DNA of 64,000 nt from Shinella sp. SUS2 (GTDB taxonomy: Bacteria > Pseudomonadota > Alphaproteobacteria > Rhizobiales > Rhizobiaceae), in contig NZ_KQ410738.1 of the NCBI RefSeq assembly GCF_001262505.1, forward strand, positions 110,869 to 174,868, read 5' to 3'. The notes beneath the pieces are model-generated. The model was not told where the DNA came from. It saw only the letters and a program-made list of their open reading frames with translations, and searched no databases. Positions 25,273-34,379 of the stretch are shown in pieces. The translations under genes and the position numbers were made by a program. The first letter of the stretch is position 1, and the number at the start of each line of letters is the position of its first letter.

Positions 25273-26373
25273 TCAATCGGCAAGCCACAGAACGGAGGCC
25301 GGCTTGATGCCGAGCACCGTCTGGCTGCCCGGAGCAAGCAGGCCGTCGCCGGAATGGAAGGGGGCATCGACCAGCACCGTCGCCTTGCCCACCTCCACGC
25401 CGTAGCGCACCGTGGCACCAAGAAACTCCCGGTGCGCGATGGTGCCGGAAAGCGGGACGGCATCGGTTTCAACCGTGCCGATCGTCGCATATTGCGGCCG
25501 GAAAACGAGCTTGGCACCGGCCGGAACCTCGACACCGGCCGGGACCGGGATGCTGCCACCACCGGCAACCTCGAAACTGCGCGTCGCGCCCTCGCCCTTC
25601 ACACTGCCCTCCAGGATATTGGCCGTACCGAGGAAGTTGGCGACGAAGAGATTGGCCGGCTTCTCGTAGAGATGCATCGGCGTGCCGACCTGCTGGATAC
25701 GGCCCTCGTTGAAGACGGCAATGCGGTCGCAGACCGTGTTCGCCTCCTCCTGATCGTGGGTGACGAAGATGGTGGTGAGCTTCAGTCGCTGCTGGAGCTC
25801 ACGCAGCTCCCGCCGCACCTCCACGCGCATCTTCGCGTCCAGGTTCGACAGCGGCTCGTCGAGCAGCAGCACCTTCGGCTCGATGGCGATGGTGCGGGCA
25901 AGCGCCACGCGCTGCTGCTGGCCGCCGGAAAGCTGCGAGGGCCGCCGGTCGGCAAGATGCGAGAGCCCGACCAGCGCGAGGGCCGCAGCCACCCGCTTGT
26001 CCACCTCGGCGCGCGGCAGGCGCCGTTCCTCGAGGCCGAAGGCGACGTTGCGCGCGACGGTCATGTGCGGCCAGAGCGCGTAGGACTGGAACACCATGCC
26101 GATGTCGCGCTTCCATGGCGGCATGTCGAGCACATCCTCGCCGCCGACGACAACCGCACCGTTCTGGGCCTGGTTGAAGCCCGCGATGAGGCGCAGCAGC
26201 GTCGTCTTCCCGCAACCGGACGGACCGAGGAAGGCGAAGAACTCGCCGGGCTGGATATCGAGGTTGATGTCCTTCAGCACATGCAGCGAACCGTAGTAGA
26301 GGTTCACGTCGCGGATGCTGATCGCCTTGGCGGGGCTGTCCGCAAGGGACGCCTTGTCGATATTGATAGTCAT
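25273..26373 (-). CDS. ABC transporter ATP-binding protein (FbpC/PotA-type)
   Basis: A 366-residue ATPase with Walker A GPSGCGKTT (about residues 50-58), signature LSGGQQQRVALARTI and Walker B VLLLDEPLSNLD. A C-terminal TOBE-like regulatory region (about residues 285-366) is present. ATG 26373 follows GGGAGGAACGGACT. It belongs to the minus-strand operon binding protein, permease, ATPase, phosphatase. The family imports ferric iron, polyamines, 2-aminoethylphosphonate or phosphoglycerate-like compounds. Phosphorylated organic compounds are favoured by context. Confidence 0.92.
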   Translation of the reverse strand: MTINIDKASLADSPAKAISIRDVNLYYGSLHVLKDINLDIQPGEFFAFLGPSGCGKTTLLRLIAGFNQAQNGAVVVGGEDVLDMPPWKRDIGMVFQSYALWPHMTVARNVAFGLEERRLPRAEVDKRVAAALALVGLSHLADRRPSQLSGGQQQRVALARTIAIEPKVLLLDEPLSNLDAKMRVEVRRELRELQQRLKLTTIFVTHDQEEANTVCDRIAVFNEGRIQQVGTPMHLYEKPANLFVANFLGTANILEGSVKGEGATRSFEVAGGGSIPVPAGVEVPAGAKLVFRPQYATIGTVETDAVPLSGTIAHREFLGATVRYGVEVGKATVLVDAPFHSGDGLLAPGSQTVLGIKPASVLWLAD

Positions 26374-26390
26374 AGTCCGTTCCTCCCGGA

Positions 26391-28103
26391 TCATTTGCCG
26401 ATGCCGAGCGCCTTCTGGCGGCGCTCGATGACGTAGTGGGACAACAGCGTGCAGAGCGCGACCATGACGACCGCGATGACGCCGAGCGCAGCGCCGGGGC
26501 CGCGGCCGGCCGGCGATTGCATGAAGACGTAGAGACCGTAGGCGAGCGGGGCGTCGGAATTGCTCTGGATGAGCATCAGCGTCGCGGAAAGCTCGACGGC
26601 AGCAGTCGAGAAACTGGTGACGAAGCCAGCAAGAAGCCCGCCCGTCATCAGCGGCAGCACGATGCGGCGGATGGTCCGCTGCTTGGTCGCCCCGAGGTTT
26701 TCCGCCGCCTCTTCCAGCGATTCCGACACCTGTTGCAGGGCGGCATAGCAGGCCCGCAGTGCATAGGGCAGGCGTCGGATGGCGAGCGCCAGCACGACCA
26801 TGACCCAAAGCGTGGCGAGCGGCGTACCATCCGGCAGCGTCACGCCGTAGAAGGTGCGCAGATAGCCGATGCCGAGCACGACACCGGGAATGGCAAGCGC
26901 CGAGGTCGCCGCCCAGTCGAGCCAGCGGCGGCCGACGATCTTGGTGCGCAGCACGAGATAAGCGATGGCACCGCCGACGACCACGTCGATGAGGCCGGCA
27001 AGCGTCGCGTAGATCAGTGTGTTCTTGATGTAGATCGAGCTTTCACCGAAGACGCGGCCGTAATGTGCCAGCGTCACCGCATCTGGCAACGGGCTGAAGG
27101 ACCAGACCGTGGCGAAGGACAGCATGAGCAGGCCGATATGCGGCGAGAGCACGAGCAGGAGGATGAGGCCGACGACACCGTAGGCAAGGATGCTTTCGCC
27201 GAGGCCAAGCTTGCGCCGCGACAGGCCACCGCCGCCGCGCTGGGTGGTGGCATAGTCCTTACCGCGCATGGCGACCGCCGACAGCCACATGGCGAAGATC
27301 GAGACGACGATGAGGATGACGGAGATGACGTAGCCCATCGGGTCGGTCAGGCCGACCGAGGTCACGCGCAGATAGGCCTGCGGTGCCAGCATGTCCTTGA
27401 CGTTGAGGAGAAGCGGCGTCGCGAGATCGTCGAAGACCTTGACGAAGACGAGCGATGCGCCGGCGAGGTAACCGGGCATGGCGAGCGGGAAGACGATGCG
27501 GCGGAAGAGGCGCATGCCGGACGAACCGAGGTTCTGCGCCGCCTCCTCCATCGACCGGTCGATGTTGCGCAGGCTGGTGGAGAGGTTGATCAGAATGAAG
27601 GGGAAATAGTGCAGCGACTGCACGAAGATGACGCCGTTGAGACCTTCCATGAAAGGAATGCGGACGCCGAACCAGTCGTTGAGCAGGAGGTTGACGGTGC
27701 CATTGCGGCCGAACAGCAGCTGCATGGCAACCGCGCCGACGAAGGGCGGCATGATGAGCGGCACGAAGCCGAGCGTCTGGATGACCAGCGATCCGCGAAA
27801 GTCGAAGCGCGTCGTCAGTACCGCGAGCGGCAACGCGATGGCGCTCGCCCAGACGACGGACATGGCCGAGACATAGACGGAATTGAAGAAGGAGCGACGG
27901 AAGAGGTCGGTCCTGAAGAAGTCGACGAAGTTGACGGCGGTGAGCGCGCCGGTGCCCTTCTCCGTGAAGGCGGTGTAGATCACCGTTCCGGCGGGAATGA
28001 CGAGGAAGATCGCGAGAAACAGCGCAATCAGTGTCACCGCCAGAACCTGGCCGGGCCGCGCCGTAATGCGCCGGGCAGGAAGGGATGAAAGTGCGAAAGC
28101 CAT
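26391..28103 (-). CDS. ABC transporter permease with two fused permease domains
   Basis: A 570-residue membrane protein with about 12 helices forming tandem BPD_transp_1 domains, as in FbpB/SfuB. The two EAA loops are EEAAQNLGSSGMRLFRRIVFPLAMPG and EEAAENLGATKQRTIRRIVLPLMTGG. ATG 28103 gives MAFALSSLPARR; an upstream in-frame start would add 34 poorly conserved residues. It is flanked by its binding protein upstream and ATPase downstream. Confidence 0.93.
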   Translation of the reverse strand: MAFALSSLPARRITARPGQVLAVTLIALFLAIFLVIPAGTVIYTAFTEKGTGALTAVNFVDFFRTDLFRRSFFNSVYVSAMSVVWASAIALPLAVLTTRFDFRGSLVIQTLGFVPLIMPPFVGAVAMQLLFGRNGTVNLLLNDWFGVRIPFMEGLNGVIFVQSLHYFPFILINLSTSLRNIDRSMEEAAQNLGSSGMRLFRRIVFPLAMPGYLAGASLVFVKVFDDLATPLLLNVKDMLAPQAYLRVTSVGLTDPMGYVISVILIVVSIFAMWLSAVAMRGKDYATTQRGGGGLSRRKLGLGESILAYGVVGLILLLVLSPHIGLLMLSFATVWSFSPLPDAVTLAHYGRVFGESSIYIKNTLIYATLAGLIDVVVGGAIAYLVLRTKIVGRRWLDWAATSALAIPGVVLGIGYLRTFYGVTLPDGTPLATLWVMVVLALAIRRLPYALRACYAALQQVSESLEEAAENLGATKQRTIRRIVLPLMTGGLLAGFVTSFSTAAVELSATLMLIQSNSDAPLAYGLYVFMQSPAGRGPGAALGVIAVVMVALCTLLSHYVIERRQKALGIGK

Positions 28104-28229
28104 GAGGCAGTCTCCGGAATGAGATCGGCCGGCCCGGCGGCCGATGGGCACCGGGGGAACGAAGACAGGACGGGAAAACAGGAGGGAGAGGGTTTCCGCT
28201 CTCAAGGAGACGCGGAAACCCTCAAGGCG

Positions 28230-29549
28230 TCAGTCGATGAGGTCGAGCGCCTGCTCGGCCTTGGTCTTGGCGGCAGCGTATTTCTCGCCGGCGAATGCCG
28301 CCCACGCCTGTTCCAGCTCGGCCTGGCGGGCCGTTTTCTCCTCGCCGCCGGTGAAGGCGGCGCGCATTTCGTCGCTCGCAGCTTCCTCCGCCGTGACCGG
28401 CATCTTGGAGATCAGGCCGTGCGCTTCGGCGATCAGCGCCCGCGCTTCGGCCTGGTCGTTGCTCGCCAATGCCTTCTCAGCAGCATGGATCGCCTTGGTC
28501 GCATCGCGCAGGCTGTCGAGCTGGAAGGTGATCAGCTGGTCATAGAGGGCATCGACGACATCCGTGCGCTTCTTGGAAACATCCGAATCGAAGGTGATCA
28601 TCGACTGGAAGCGCGGATCCTCGAAGGGATTCGGGAAGCCTTCGGGTGCGTCCTTGTAGAGCACCGGATTGATCGGCAGGCGGCGGATTGCCGGTTCGAG
28701 CAGAACGGCCTGCCCCTTTTCCGACAGCAGGTAGTTCACGAAGGCTTCGGCGCCCTTCGGGTTCGGTGCATTGGCAATGATGCCGACATTGGCTGGCACG
28801 ACGGTGGTGATCGAGGGATAGCTGAAGCTGACGGGGAAACCACTCGCCTTGGCGGAGAAGGCGAAGAAGTCGATGACGATGCCGATACCCGTCTGGCCGG
28901 AGTTCACCGCATCCGGCACGCCAAAGGAGCGTTCCGTCACCTGCTGGAGGTTGCCGCCGATGCCCGTCAGCGTCGCCCAGCCCTTCTCCCAGCCCTCACC
29001 CTGGAGGATGGTCTCGATGGTGAGATGCGTCGTGCCGGAACGCGAAGGCGCAGCGATCGCGATGTGATCATGATACTCCGGCTTCAGCAGATCGCTCCAT
29101 TCCGTGGGCTGCGGCAGGTTGTTGGCCTCCAGATAGCGGTCGTTCGACATGATGCCGTAGCCGGACGCGGCAAAGCCGAAATAGTAGCCATCCGGATCGT
29201 TGACGGGATAGGAGCCGACCTTCTCCGGCAGGCCCGTGACGGACGGAGCAAACTTGGCGAGCAGGTTGCGGCCCTTCAGGTTCTCGAAAGCATCAGGCGC
29301 GGAAGCCCAGAACAGGTCGACCTGGTTGTTGGCCTTCGTCTCGTCGACGAACTTGACGCCGGAACTCGTGCTCTTGTTCTGCACGTCGAGCGTATAGCCG
29401 GGATTGGCGGCCTCGAAGCCGGCCTTGAAGGGATCGGTGACGTCCTTGGAGAAGGACGTGATGACGGTGACCTTTCCGCCGTCCTCAGCATAAACAGTCG
29501 AAAGAGCGGCAGCCGACATCAGCATCGCCGCGGCAATGGTCTTGAGCAT
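28230..29549 (-). CDS. ABC substrate-binding protein of Fe/phosphonate/phosphoglycerate type
   Basis: A 439-residue periplasmic protein with signal peptide MLKTIAAAMLMSAAALSTVYA. The binding domain begins VTVITSFSKDVTDPFKAGFE and has IAAPSRSGTTHLTIE. It is paralogous to the PgtC-like protein at 32954-34279, sharing WASA-DAFE, YPVNDP, SRSGTTHL and TARSFGV-like segments. A helical C-terminal tail (about residues 340-439) extends beyond the binding domain in both. ATG 29549 follows GGGAGGAAAACCAT. It is first in the operon and lies directly downstream of a sigma54 promoter. Confidence 0.92.
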   Translation of the reverse strand: MLKTIAAAMLMSAAALSTVYAEDGGKVTVITSFSKDVTDPFKAGFEAANPGYTLDVQNKSTSSGVKFVDETKANNQVDLFWASAPDAFENLKGRNLLAKFAPSVTGLPEKVGSYPVNDPDGYYFGFAASGYGIMSNDRYLEANNLPQPTEWSDLLKPEYHDHIAIAAPSRSGTTHLTIETILQGEGWEKGWATLTGIGGNLQQVTERSFGVPDAVNSGQTGIGIVIDFFAFSAKASGFPVSFSYPSITTVVPANVGIIANAPNPKGAEAFVNYLLSEKGQAVLLEPAIRRLPINPVLYKDAPEGFPNPFEDPRFQSMITFDSDVSKKRTDVVDALYDQLITFQLDSLRDATKAIHAAEKALASNDQAEARALIAEAHGLISKMPVTAEEAASDEMRAAFTGGEEKTARQAELEQAWAAFAGEKYAAAKTKAEQALDLID

Positions 29550-29570
29550 ATGGTTTTCCTCCCAATGGCA

Positions 29571-29588
29571 CCGCCGGCTCTCCGGCGG
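29571..29588 (-). ncRNA. 5'-UTR stem-loop of the importer mRNA
   Basis: CCGCCGG-ctct-CCGGCGG forms a seven-base stem and four-base loop. It lies just after the predicted sigma54 transcription start and before the ribosome-binding site (29553-29561). A hairpin at the very 5' end usually protects mRNA from decay; its role here is inferred. Confidence 0.45.
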
Positions 29589-29601
29589 TCATCAGGATGT
29601 C

Positions 29602-29617
29602 AGCAAGGCCCGTGCCA
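29602..29617 (-). promoter_or_regulatory. Sigma54 (RpoN) -24/-12 promoter
   Basis: Minus strand TGGCACGGGCCTTGCT matches the sigma54 consensus TGGCAC-N5-TTGC perfectly, with correct spacing. It is about 53 bases from the binding-protein start codon. The linked NtrC-type activator (29710-31038) carries the GAFTGA loop needed to work with sigma54. Confidence 0.88.
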
Positions 29618-29630
29618 GTTTCGGAAATCC

Positions 29631-29649
29631 CGGAAAACCGGTGTTTCCG
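29631..29649. promoter_or_regulatory. Candidate activator-binding palindrome upstream of the sigma54 promoter
   Basis: CGGAAA-N7-TTTCCG lies 14 bases upstream of the -24 element. A further related half-site (TCGGAAAT) is at 29621-29628. It is a candidate operator of the adjacent response regulator, although it is unusually close for an enhancer. Confidence 0.45.
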
Positions 29650-29709
29650 CCCGGAGAATGGGAAAGAAAGGTAACATCGCCCCCAATTCTCGGGGTCAGA
29701 ACGGTAACC

Positions 29710-31038
29710 TCACGCCTCCTCCTCGCCCCCGAGGCCGTGCTTGCGCATCTTGAGATAGAGCGTCTTGCGCGAGATGCCGAGTGCATCGGCTGTGGTGCCG
29801 ATGCGGCCGTCTTGCTCGGCAAGGCTGTCGACGAGGATCGCCCGCTCCACCCGATCCATGCGCGCCTCCAGTGTTTCCCCGGATGACCCGCTCCCGCCGA
29901 CCGGCAGGTCTTCCAGGCCGAGCACATAGCGTTCGGCGACATTGCGCAGCTCCCGCACATTGCCCGGCCAGCTGCGGCGGTCGAGATCGGCAAGGAAGGT
30001 CGCATCCACATGCGGCGCCGCGCGGCCCTGGCGGCGGGCGGCAAGATCGAGGAAGTGACGGAAGAGCAGCGCCACGTCGCCCCGACGCGCCGAAAGCGCG
30101 GGAAGCTCCACGCGGGCGATGTCGAGCCGGTAGGCAAGGTCCTCGCGAAACCTGCCCTGCCGGGCGAGCTGATGCAGGTCCGCCTTCGTCGCGGCAACGA
30201 CCTGGAGATCGACCGCAACCTCGTCGTTCGAACCGAGCCGCTCGATGACGCGCTCCTGAAGCACACGCAACAGGCGGACCTGCGCAGACAGCGGCATGGA
30301 TTCGATCTCGTCGAGGAAGAGCGTGCCGCCGTCGGCATGTTCGATCTTGCCGATGCGCTTGTCCTTCGCTCCGGTGAAGGCGCCGGCCTCATGGCCGAAC
30401 AGTTCCGATTCCAGCATGGTCTCCGGGATCGCGCCACAATTGACCGCGACGAAGCGGCCCTTGCGCCCACTGAAATCGTGCAGCGCCCGCGCCGTCACCT
30501 CCTTGCCGGTGCCGGTTTCCCCCAGAACGAGGATGTCGGTCGCGGCCCCGGCGATGCGCTGCAGTCGCTCACGCAGCAGCACCATCGGCGCCGAATGGCC
30601 GATCAGCCGCGCCTCCCAACCATCCGTGGCAACGGAAAGGCGCAGACGTCGGTTTTCGACGAGCAGCCGGCGATGGGCGAGCGCACGACGTACGGTCTCG
30701 ATGAGATGGACCGGGTCGGCCGGCTTTTCGAGGAAGTCCCAGGCACCATCCCGCATGGCGCGCAGTGCCATCGGGATATCGCCATGGCCTGTCATCAGCA
30801 CGATGGGAATCTCCCGGTCGATGGCCCGCACGGCGGCGAGAAGGTCGAAGCCGTCCTGCTGGGGCATGCGCACATCCGACACGATCACCGCCTCGCTGTC
30901 CGCCTGCAGGCCGGAAAGCGAGGCGGCGACGGAGCCATGCGCGCTGACGCGAAATCCTTCGATCTCGAGCAGTTCGCGGCAGGCGTCTAGCACATTGGCG
31001 TCGTCGTCGACGAGAATGATGTCGGTCGATGCGGTCAT
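29710..31038 (-). CDS. Sigma54-dependent response regulator (NtrC/PgtA-like)
   Basis: A 442-residue three-domain activator. The receiver (residues 1-115) has phosphoacceptor D55 (VIVSDVRMP). The AAA+ domain has Walker A GETGTGKE (173-180) and GAFTGA (219-224), which contacts sigma54. A Fis-type helix-turn-helix (about 412-435, TADALGISRKTLYLKMRKHGL) ends the protein. Its start overlaps the kinase stop (ATGA). It is similar in architecture and setting to PgtA of Salmonella and DctD. It should activate the importer operon from the promoter at 29602-29617. Confidence 0.93.
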   Translation of the reverse strand: MTASTDIILVDDDANVLDACRELLEIEGFRVSAHGSVAASLSGLQADSEAVIVSDVRMPQQDGFDLLAAVRAIDREIPIVLMTGHGDIPMALRAMRDGAWDFLEKPADPVHLIETVRRALAHRRLLVENRRLRLSVATDGWEARLIGHSAPMVLLRERLQRIAGAATDILVLGETGTGKEVTARALHDFSGRKGRFVAVNCGAIPETMLESELFGHEAGAFTGAKDKRIGKIEHADGGTLFLDEIESMPLSAQVRLLRVLQERVIERLGSNDEVAVDLQVVAATKADLHQLARQGRFREDLAYRLDIARVELPALSARRGDVALLFRHFLDLAARRQGRAAPHVDATFLADLDRRSWPGNVRELRNVAERYVLGLEDLPVGGSGSSGETLEARMDRVERAILVDSLAEQDGRIGTTADALGISRKTLYLKMRKHGLGGEEEA

Positions 31039-32957
31039 GCCGCTCCTTTCAGGGACACGATGAAACGCGTGCCGCCGGGCCCGGTCTCCAGCACGCCGAT
31101 GTCGGCGCCGAAGTCCTTGATAATGTTGTAGGAAATGGAAAGGCCGAGCCCGAGCCCGGCGCCGACCGGCTTGGTGGTGAAGAAGGGGTCGAAGACTGCG
31201 CCGCGATCCTTCGCGGCGATACCCGCGCCGGTATCACCGACGATCAGGCTCGCCCCCGCAACGCTTTTCTCGGCCGTCACCGTCACCATCCGTTCAGGCC
31301 GACCGGCGACGGCATCGAGCGCATTGGCGATGAGGTTCACCACGACCTGCTCCAGCCGCACCGGTTCGGCCATCACGCGCGGCATATCGGGCGGTAGGGC
31401 GAGCTTCAGTGTCACCCGCTCCTCCTCGAAGCGGTGCTCTAGAAGGCTCAGGGCTTCATGTACGACGGCCGGAAGATCGACGGGGTGCAGCTCCGCATCC
31501 GGCCGGCGCGCGAAGCGACGGATATGGCTGATCTGGCCGGCCATGCGGGCTGTCAGAGCGCGGATCTTTTCCAAATTGTTCAGCGCCTGCTCGCTGTTGC
31601 CGCGCGCAATCAGCGTCGACCCACTGTGAATATGCGCGCGGATCGCCGCGAGCGGCTGGTTCAGTTCGTGCCCGATGCCCGCCGCCATCTGGCCCAGCGC
31701 CGCCAGCTTGGCCGACTGCACCAGCTCGTCACGCGTCTGGCGAAACAGGGTAAGGGCCCGGGCGAGGTCCGCCAACTCGTCGTCACCACCGGCGGGAATC
31801 CGCACCGCCGGATTGCCCGCACTGATCGCCATCGCGGCATGGGCGAGCTGATCGATGCGCGCCAGCAGACTACGATGCACGTAGAACACGCCGATGCCGA
31901 TGGCAAGCACCACCGCCAGCAGGGCGATGGCCGCAAGCAGCTTTCGACCGAGATCGATGGCCGCGGCAGCCCGCTGTGCCGCCGTACCCGCCCGTGCCTC
32001 GATCGCCACCACCTCCGCCTCGATGCGCTGGCCGAGTTCCGCGACGAGCCGGCTGTTCTCCTTTGCCAGTTCTCCGAGCCGGCCCGCCTCGCGCATTTCG
32101 GAGCGCTTCCGGTTGGGCGTGCCGGTCGCGGGATCGGATTGCTGCAGGATGCGCCGGGCGAGCTGGCGCACCGTCAGGCTGTCCGGCCAGCCCTCCAGCG
32201 TCGCAAGGCGCGCGGCAAGCTCGTCCGCGCTGTCACCGAGAAAGGCATTGGCCTCCTGAACCTCCTCCGCCGTCGCGCTGCTGACCAGCCGGGCGATCAA
32301 CCCTGTGGCAAGATTGGCCTGCGACACCACGGTGAGCAGCGCCTCGCTGCGCCGCTGTTCTCCGAGCGCTGCGGCACTGCGGCCGTTGCGCGTCTCCGCC
32401 TCGATGTTGAAGCGGATATCGTCGACCAACGGATCGGCCTCTTCGATAAGATCGGCCTGAACCCAGCGCAGCTCCTCCACATCCGCGCGCATCGCCTCGG
32501 CCAGCGTGAAGCGCTTGCCGGCGGCAAGGTCGATCCGGGCGAGATTACCGTTGATCGACGCCGCCAATGGCAGCAGGGATTGTACCGACGGCTCCGGCTC
32601 GTGGTTTTCCAAAAGCGCCTGCAGCGCCGCCAACCGTTCGGCATAGACACGCCTCGTCTCGTCATATTCCGCCCGTGTCTCCGCGCCGGTCAGCGCGGCG
32701 GTGACCGAACCGATATCGGCACCCGCCTTGGAAAGCCGGGAGGCGAAAGCGAGCTGCGGCATCTGCACTTCAGCGATGCGCGAAAGCTCGCCCGACAATT
32801 CCCGGTAGGAGAGCCAGCCGACGAGGCTGGCGCAGACGGCGAGGCCGACGATGGCGACGAAGGCCGCGCCAAGACGCGCACCGATACCGAAACGCCAGCG
32901 GCTCTGCCCGTTCCATCGTGATCTCTTGCTCGTCTCCATGGCGGCGGCCTCTATCAT
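31035..32957 (-). CDS. Sensor histidine kinase (PgtB/DctB-like)
   Basis: A 640-residue kinase. Transmembrane helices at about residues 28-49 and 340-360 flank a roughly 290-residue, mostly helical periplasmic sensor domain. A HAMP region follows, then the phosphoacceptor H430 in GIGHELNQPLAAIRAH. N, G1 and G2 boxes (NLIANALDAV, VGDTGAGIA, GAGLGLGLSISYNII) are intact. ATG 32957 overlaps the PgtC-like stop, indicating coupling. The large periplasmic domain probably contacts the PgtC-like binding protein. Confidence 0.92.
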   Translation of the reverse strand: MIEAAAMETSKRSRWNGQSRWRFGIGARLGAAFVAIVGLAVCASLVGWLSYRELSGELSRIAEVQMPQLAFASRLSKAGADIGSVTAALTGAETRAEYDETRRVYAERLAALQALLENHEPEPSVQSLLPLAASINGNLARIDLAAGKRFTLAEAMRADVEELRWVQADLIEEADPLVDDIRFNIEAETRNGRSAAALGEQRRSEALLTVVSQANLATGLIARLVSSATAEEVQEANAFLGDSADELAARLATLEGWPDSLTVRQLARRILQQSDPATGTPNRKRSEMREAGRLGELAKENSRLVAELGQRIEAEVVAIEARAGTAAQRAAAAIDLGRKLLAAIALLAVVLAIGIGVFYVHRSLLARIDQLAHAAMAISAGNPAVRIPAGGDDELADLARALTLFRQTRDELVQSAKLAALGQMAAGIGHELNQPLAAIRAHIHSGSTLIARGNSEQALNNLEKIRALTARMAGQISHIRRFARRPDAELHPVDLPAVVHEALSLLEHRFEEERVTLKLALPPDMPRVMAEPVRLEQVVVNLIANALDAVAGRPERMVTVTAEKSVAGASLIVGDTGAGIAAKDRGAVFDPFFTTKPVGAGLGLGLSISYNIIKDFGADIGVLETGPGGTRFIVSLKGAA

Positions 32958-34279
32958 CGCCGCCCGGCCGCGGTCGAGATGCCAACAAGCAGGCTTTCCG
33001 CCCGGGCAAGATTCCGCTCGACGGCGCCGCGGATGTCGCGTGCAAAGGCCTGCTGTTCGGTCGTGCGGGCAATGCCCCGCGGCCATTCCCCCTTCAGGCC
33101 TTCGGCCAATCTCTCGACATCCTCGGAAGAGAGCGGGGGTGTGCCGAGCAGCCGGCGCACGCTCGCCAAAGTGCTGCGCCTGCCGGCATCCCCCGCAGCC
33201 TCGCCCTCAAGCGCCCGCAGCCGTGCCCAGAGACGGGCGAGCATCGCCCGGCGACGGACGATGTAGTCGTCGAAGATCAGGTTGACGATGCCGTAGCGCT
33301 CAGCCGAAAGGCGCGCGTTGAAACCGTTCGCCGCCAGCAGCCCACCAGTATTTTCTGCGGGCAGCAACCCGGCATTCAGCGCCGCCCGCACCGGAATGCG
33401 TCCGATCGCCGGGCGCAGGAGGATGTCCTGCCCTTCCTGCGAGAACAGGAAGTCGACGAACCGCTCGGCAGCCTCCGCGTTTCTTGCTCGCGAGAGGATG
33501 GCGATGTTGGCCGGCACGTAGAGGGGATCCGGCGTCAGCACGAAGACGTTTTCCGCGCCCGAGACATCAGGCGCCTTGGCAAGGAAGTCGATCGTCACGC
33601 CGATGCCGAAGCGGCGCTGCGCAACGCCCGAGGCAACGCCGAAGCTGCGCGCCGTCACAGTCGAGAGGTTGCCACCGAGCTCCGACAGCAACGCCCAGCC
33701 TCGCTCCCAGCCGTAGGTCTGCAACAGCGCCTCGACGATCAGATGCGTGGTGCCGGAACGGGAAGGCGAGGTGATGCCGATATGGCCGGCATAGACGGGC
33801 ATCAGCAGGTCCTGCCAGTTCTGTGGCACCGGCAGGTCGTATTGCGCGAGGTAGGCGGCGTTGTAGACGAGCCCATAACCGGACAGCGCGAAGCCCAGAT
33901 AGAAGCCCTCCGGATCGTTGACGGGATAGCCGAGAATGCGCTCCGGCGCTCCGGTCTGCCGCGGCTGGATCGCTCGCAGGGCACCCTTGCGCTTCAGGAG
34001 TTCGAACGCGTCCGTCGCCGATGCCCAGAAGATGTCCGCTGCGACCTCGGGCTTTTCGAGGATAAAACGGCTTGCACTGCCGGTGTTGCGCTGCACGACC
34101 GTAACGCGGATATCCGGATTGCGCGCCTCGAAGGCACGCTGGAACGGCTCGTAGAAGGAAGGCGGATAGGAGGTGATGATCGACAGGTCTGCCGCCCGCG
34201 CTTCATGCGCGGAAAAAAGCAGCATGAAAGCGAGCAACAGACGCCAGCCCGCGCCGCGATGGTGTCCCGGCCGGTTCAA
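32954..34279 (-). CDS. PgtC-like periplasmic sensor/binding protein
   Basis: A 441-residue solute-binding-type protein, paralogous to the importer binding protein at 28230-29549. The start is probably TTG 34279, ten bases after GGAGG (34290-34294). The alternative ATG 34372 would add 31 residues before the signal peptide (WRLLLAFMLLFSAHEARA). The binding domain begins LSIITSYPPSFYEPFQRAFEARNPDIRVTVV and includes ITSPSRSGTTHLIVEALL. A helical arginine-rich C-terminal tail follows. It is first in an operon with the kinase and sigma54 activator, the order seen for PgtC-PgtB-PgtA. It likely reports ligand to the kinase. Confidence 0.88.
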   Translation of the reverse strand: MNRPGHHRGAGWRLLLAFMLLFSAHEARAADLSIITSYPPSFYEPFQRAFEARNPDIRVTVVQRNTGSASRFILEKPEVAADIFWASATDAFELLKRKGALRAIQPRQTGAPERILGYPVNDPEGFYLGFALSGYGLVYNAAYLAQYDLPVPQNWQDLLMPVYAGHIGITSPSRSGTTHLIVEALLQTYGWERGWALLSELGGNLSTVTARSFGVASGVAQRRFGIGVTIDFLAKAPDVSGAENVFVLTPDPLYVPANIAILSRARNAEAAERFVDFLFSQEGQDILLRPAIGRIPVRAALNAGLLPAENTGGLLAANGFNARLSAERYGIVNLIFDDYIVRRRAMLARLWARLRALEGEAAGDAGRRSTLASVRRLLGTPPLSSEDVERLAEGLKGEWPRGIARTTEQQAFARDIRGAVERNLARAESLLVGISTAAGRR

Positions 34280-34379
34280 AACGGGCGTGCCTCCGGTGAA
34301 GATGCGAATGTGACAATGACGAAGCCGGGATATTGCCGGGACGCCGGAAGGATGTCCACCCGGCACCCACATCTCCCCT

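Noticed and set aside
25273..26808. A 511-codon frame for the ATPase
   Set aside because: The first 145 codons are an out-of-frame shadow of the permease. The ribosome-binding site and family start place the gene at ATG 26373.
28119..29753. A 544-codon plus-strand frame opposite the binding-protein gene
   Set aside because: Arginine/glutamate-rich antisense shadow typical of high-GC DNA. The minus strand has a clear family match with signal peptide.
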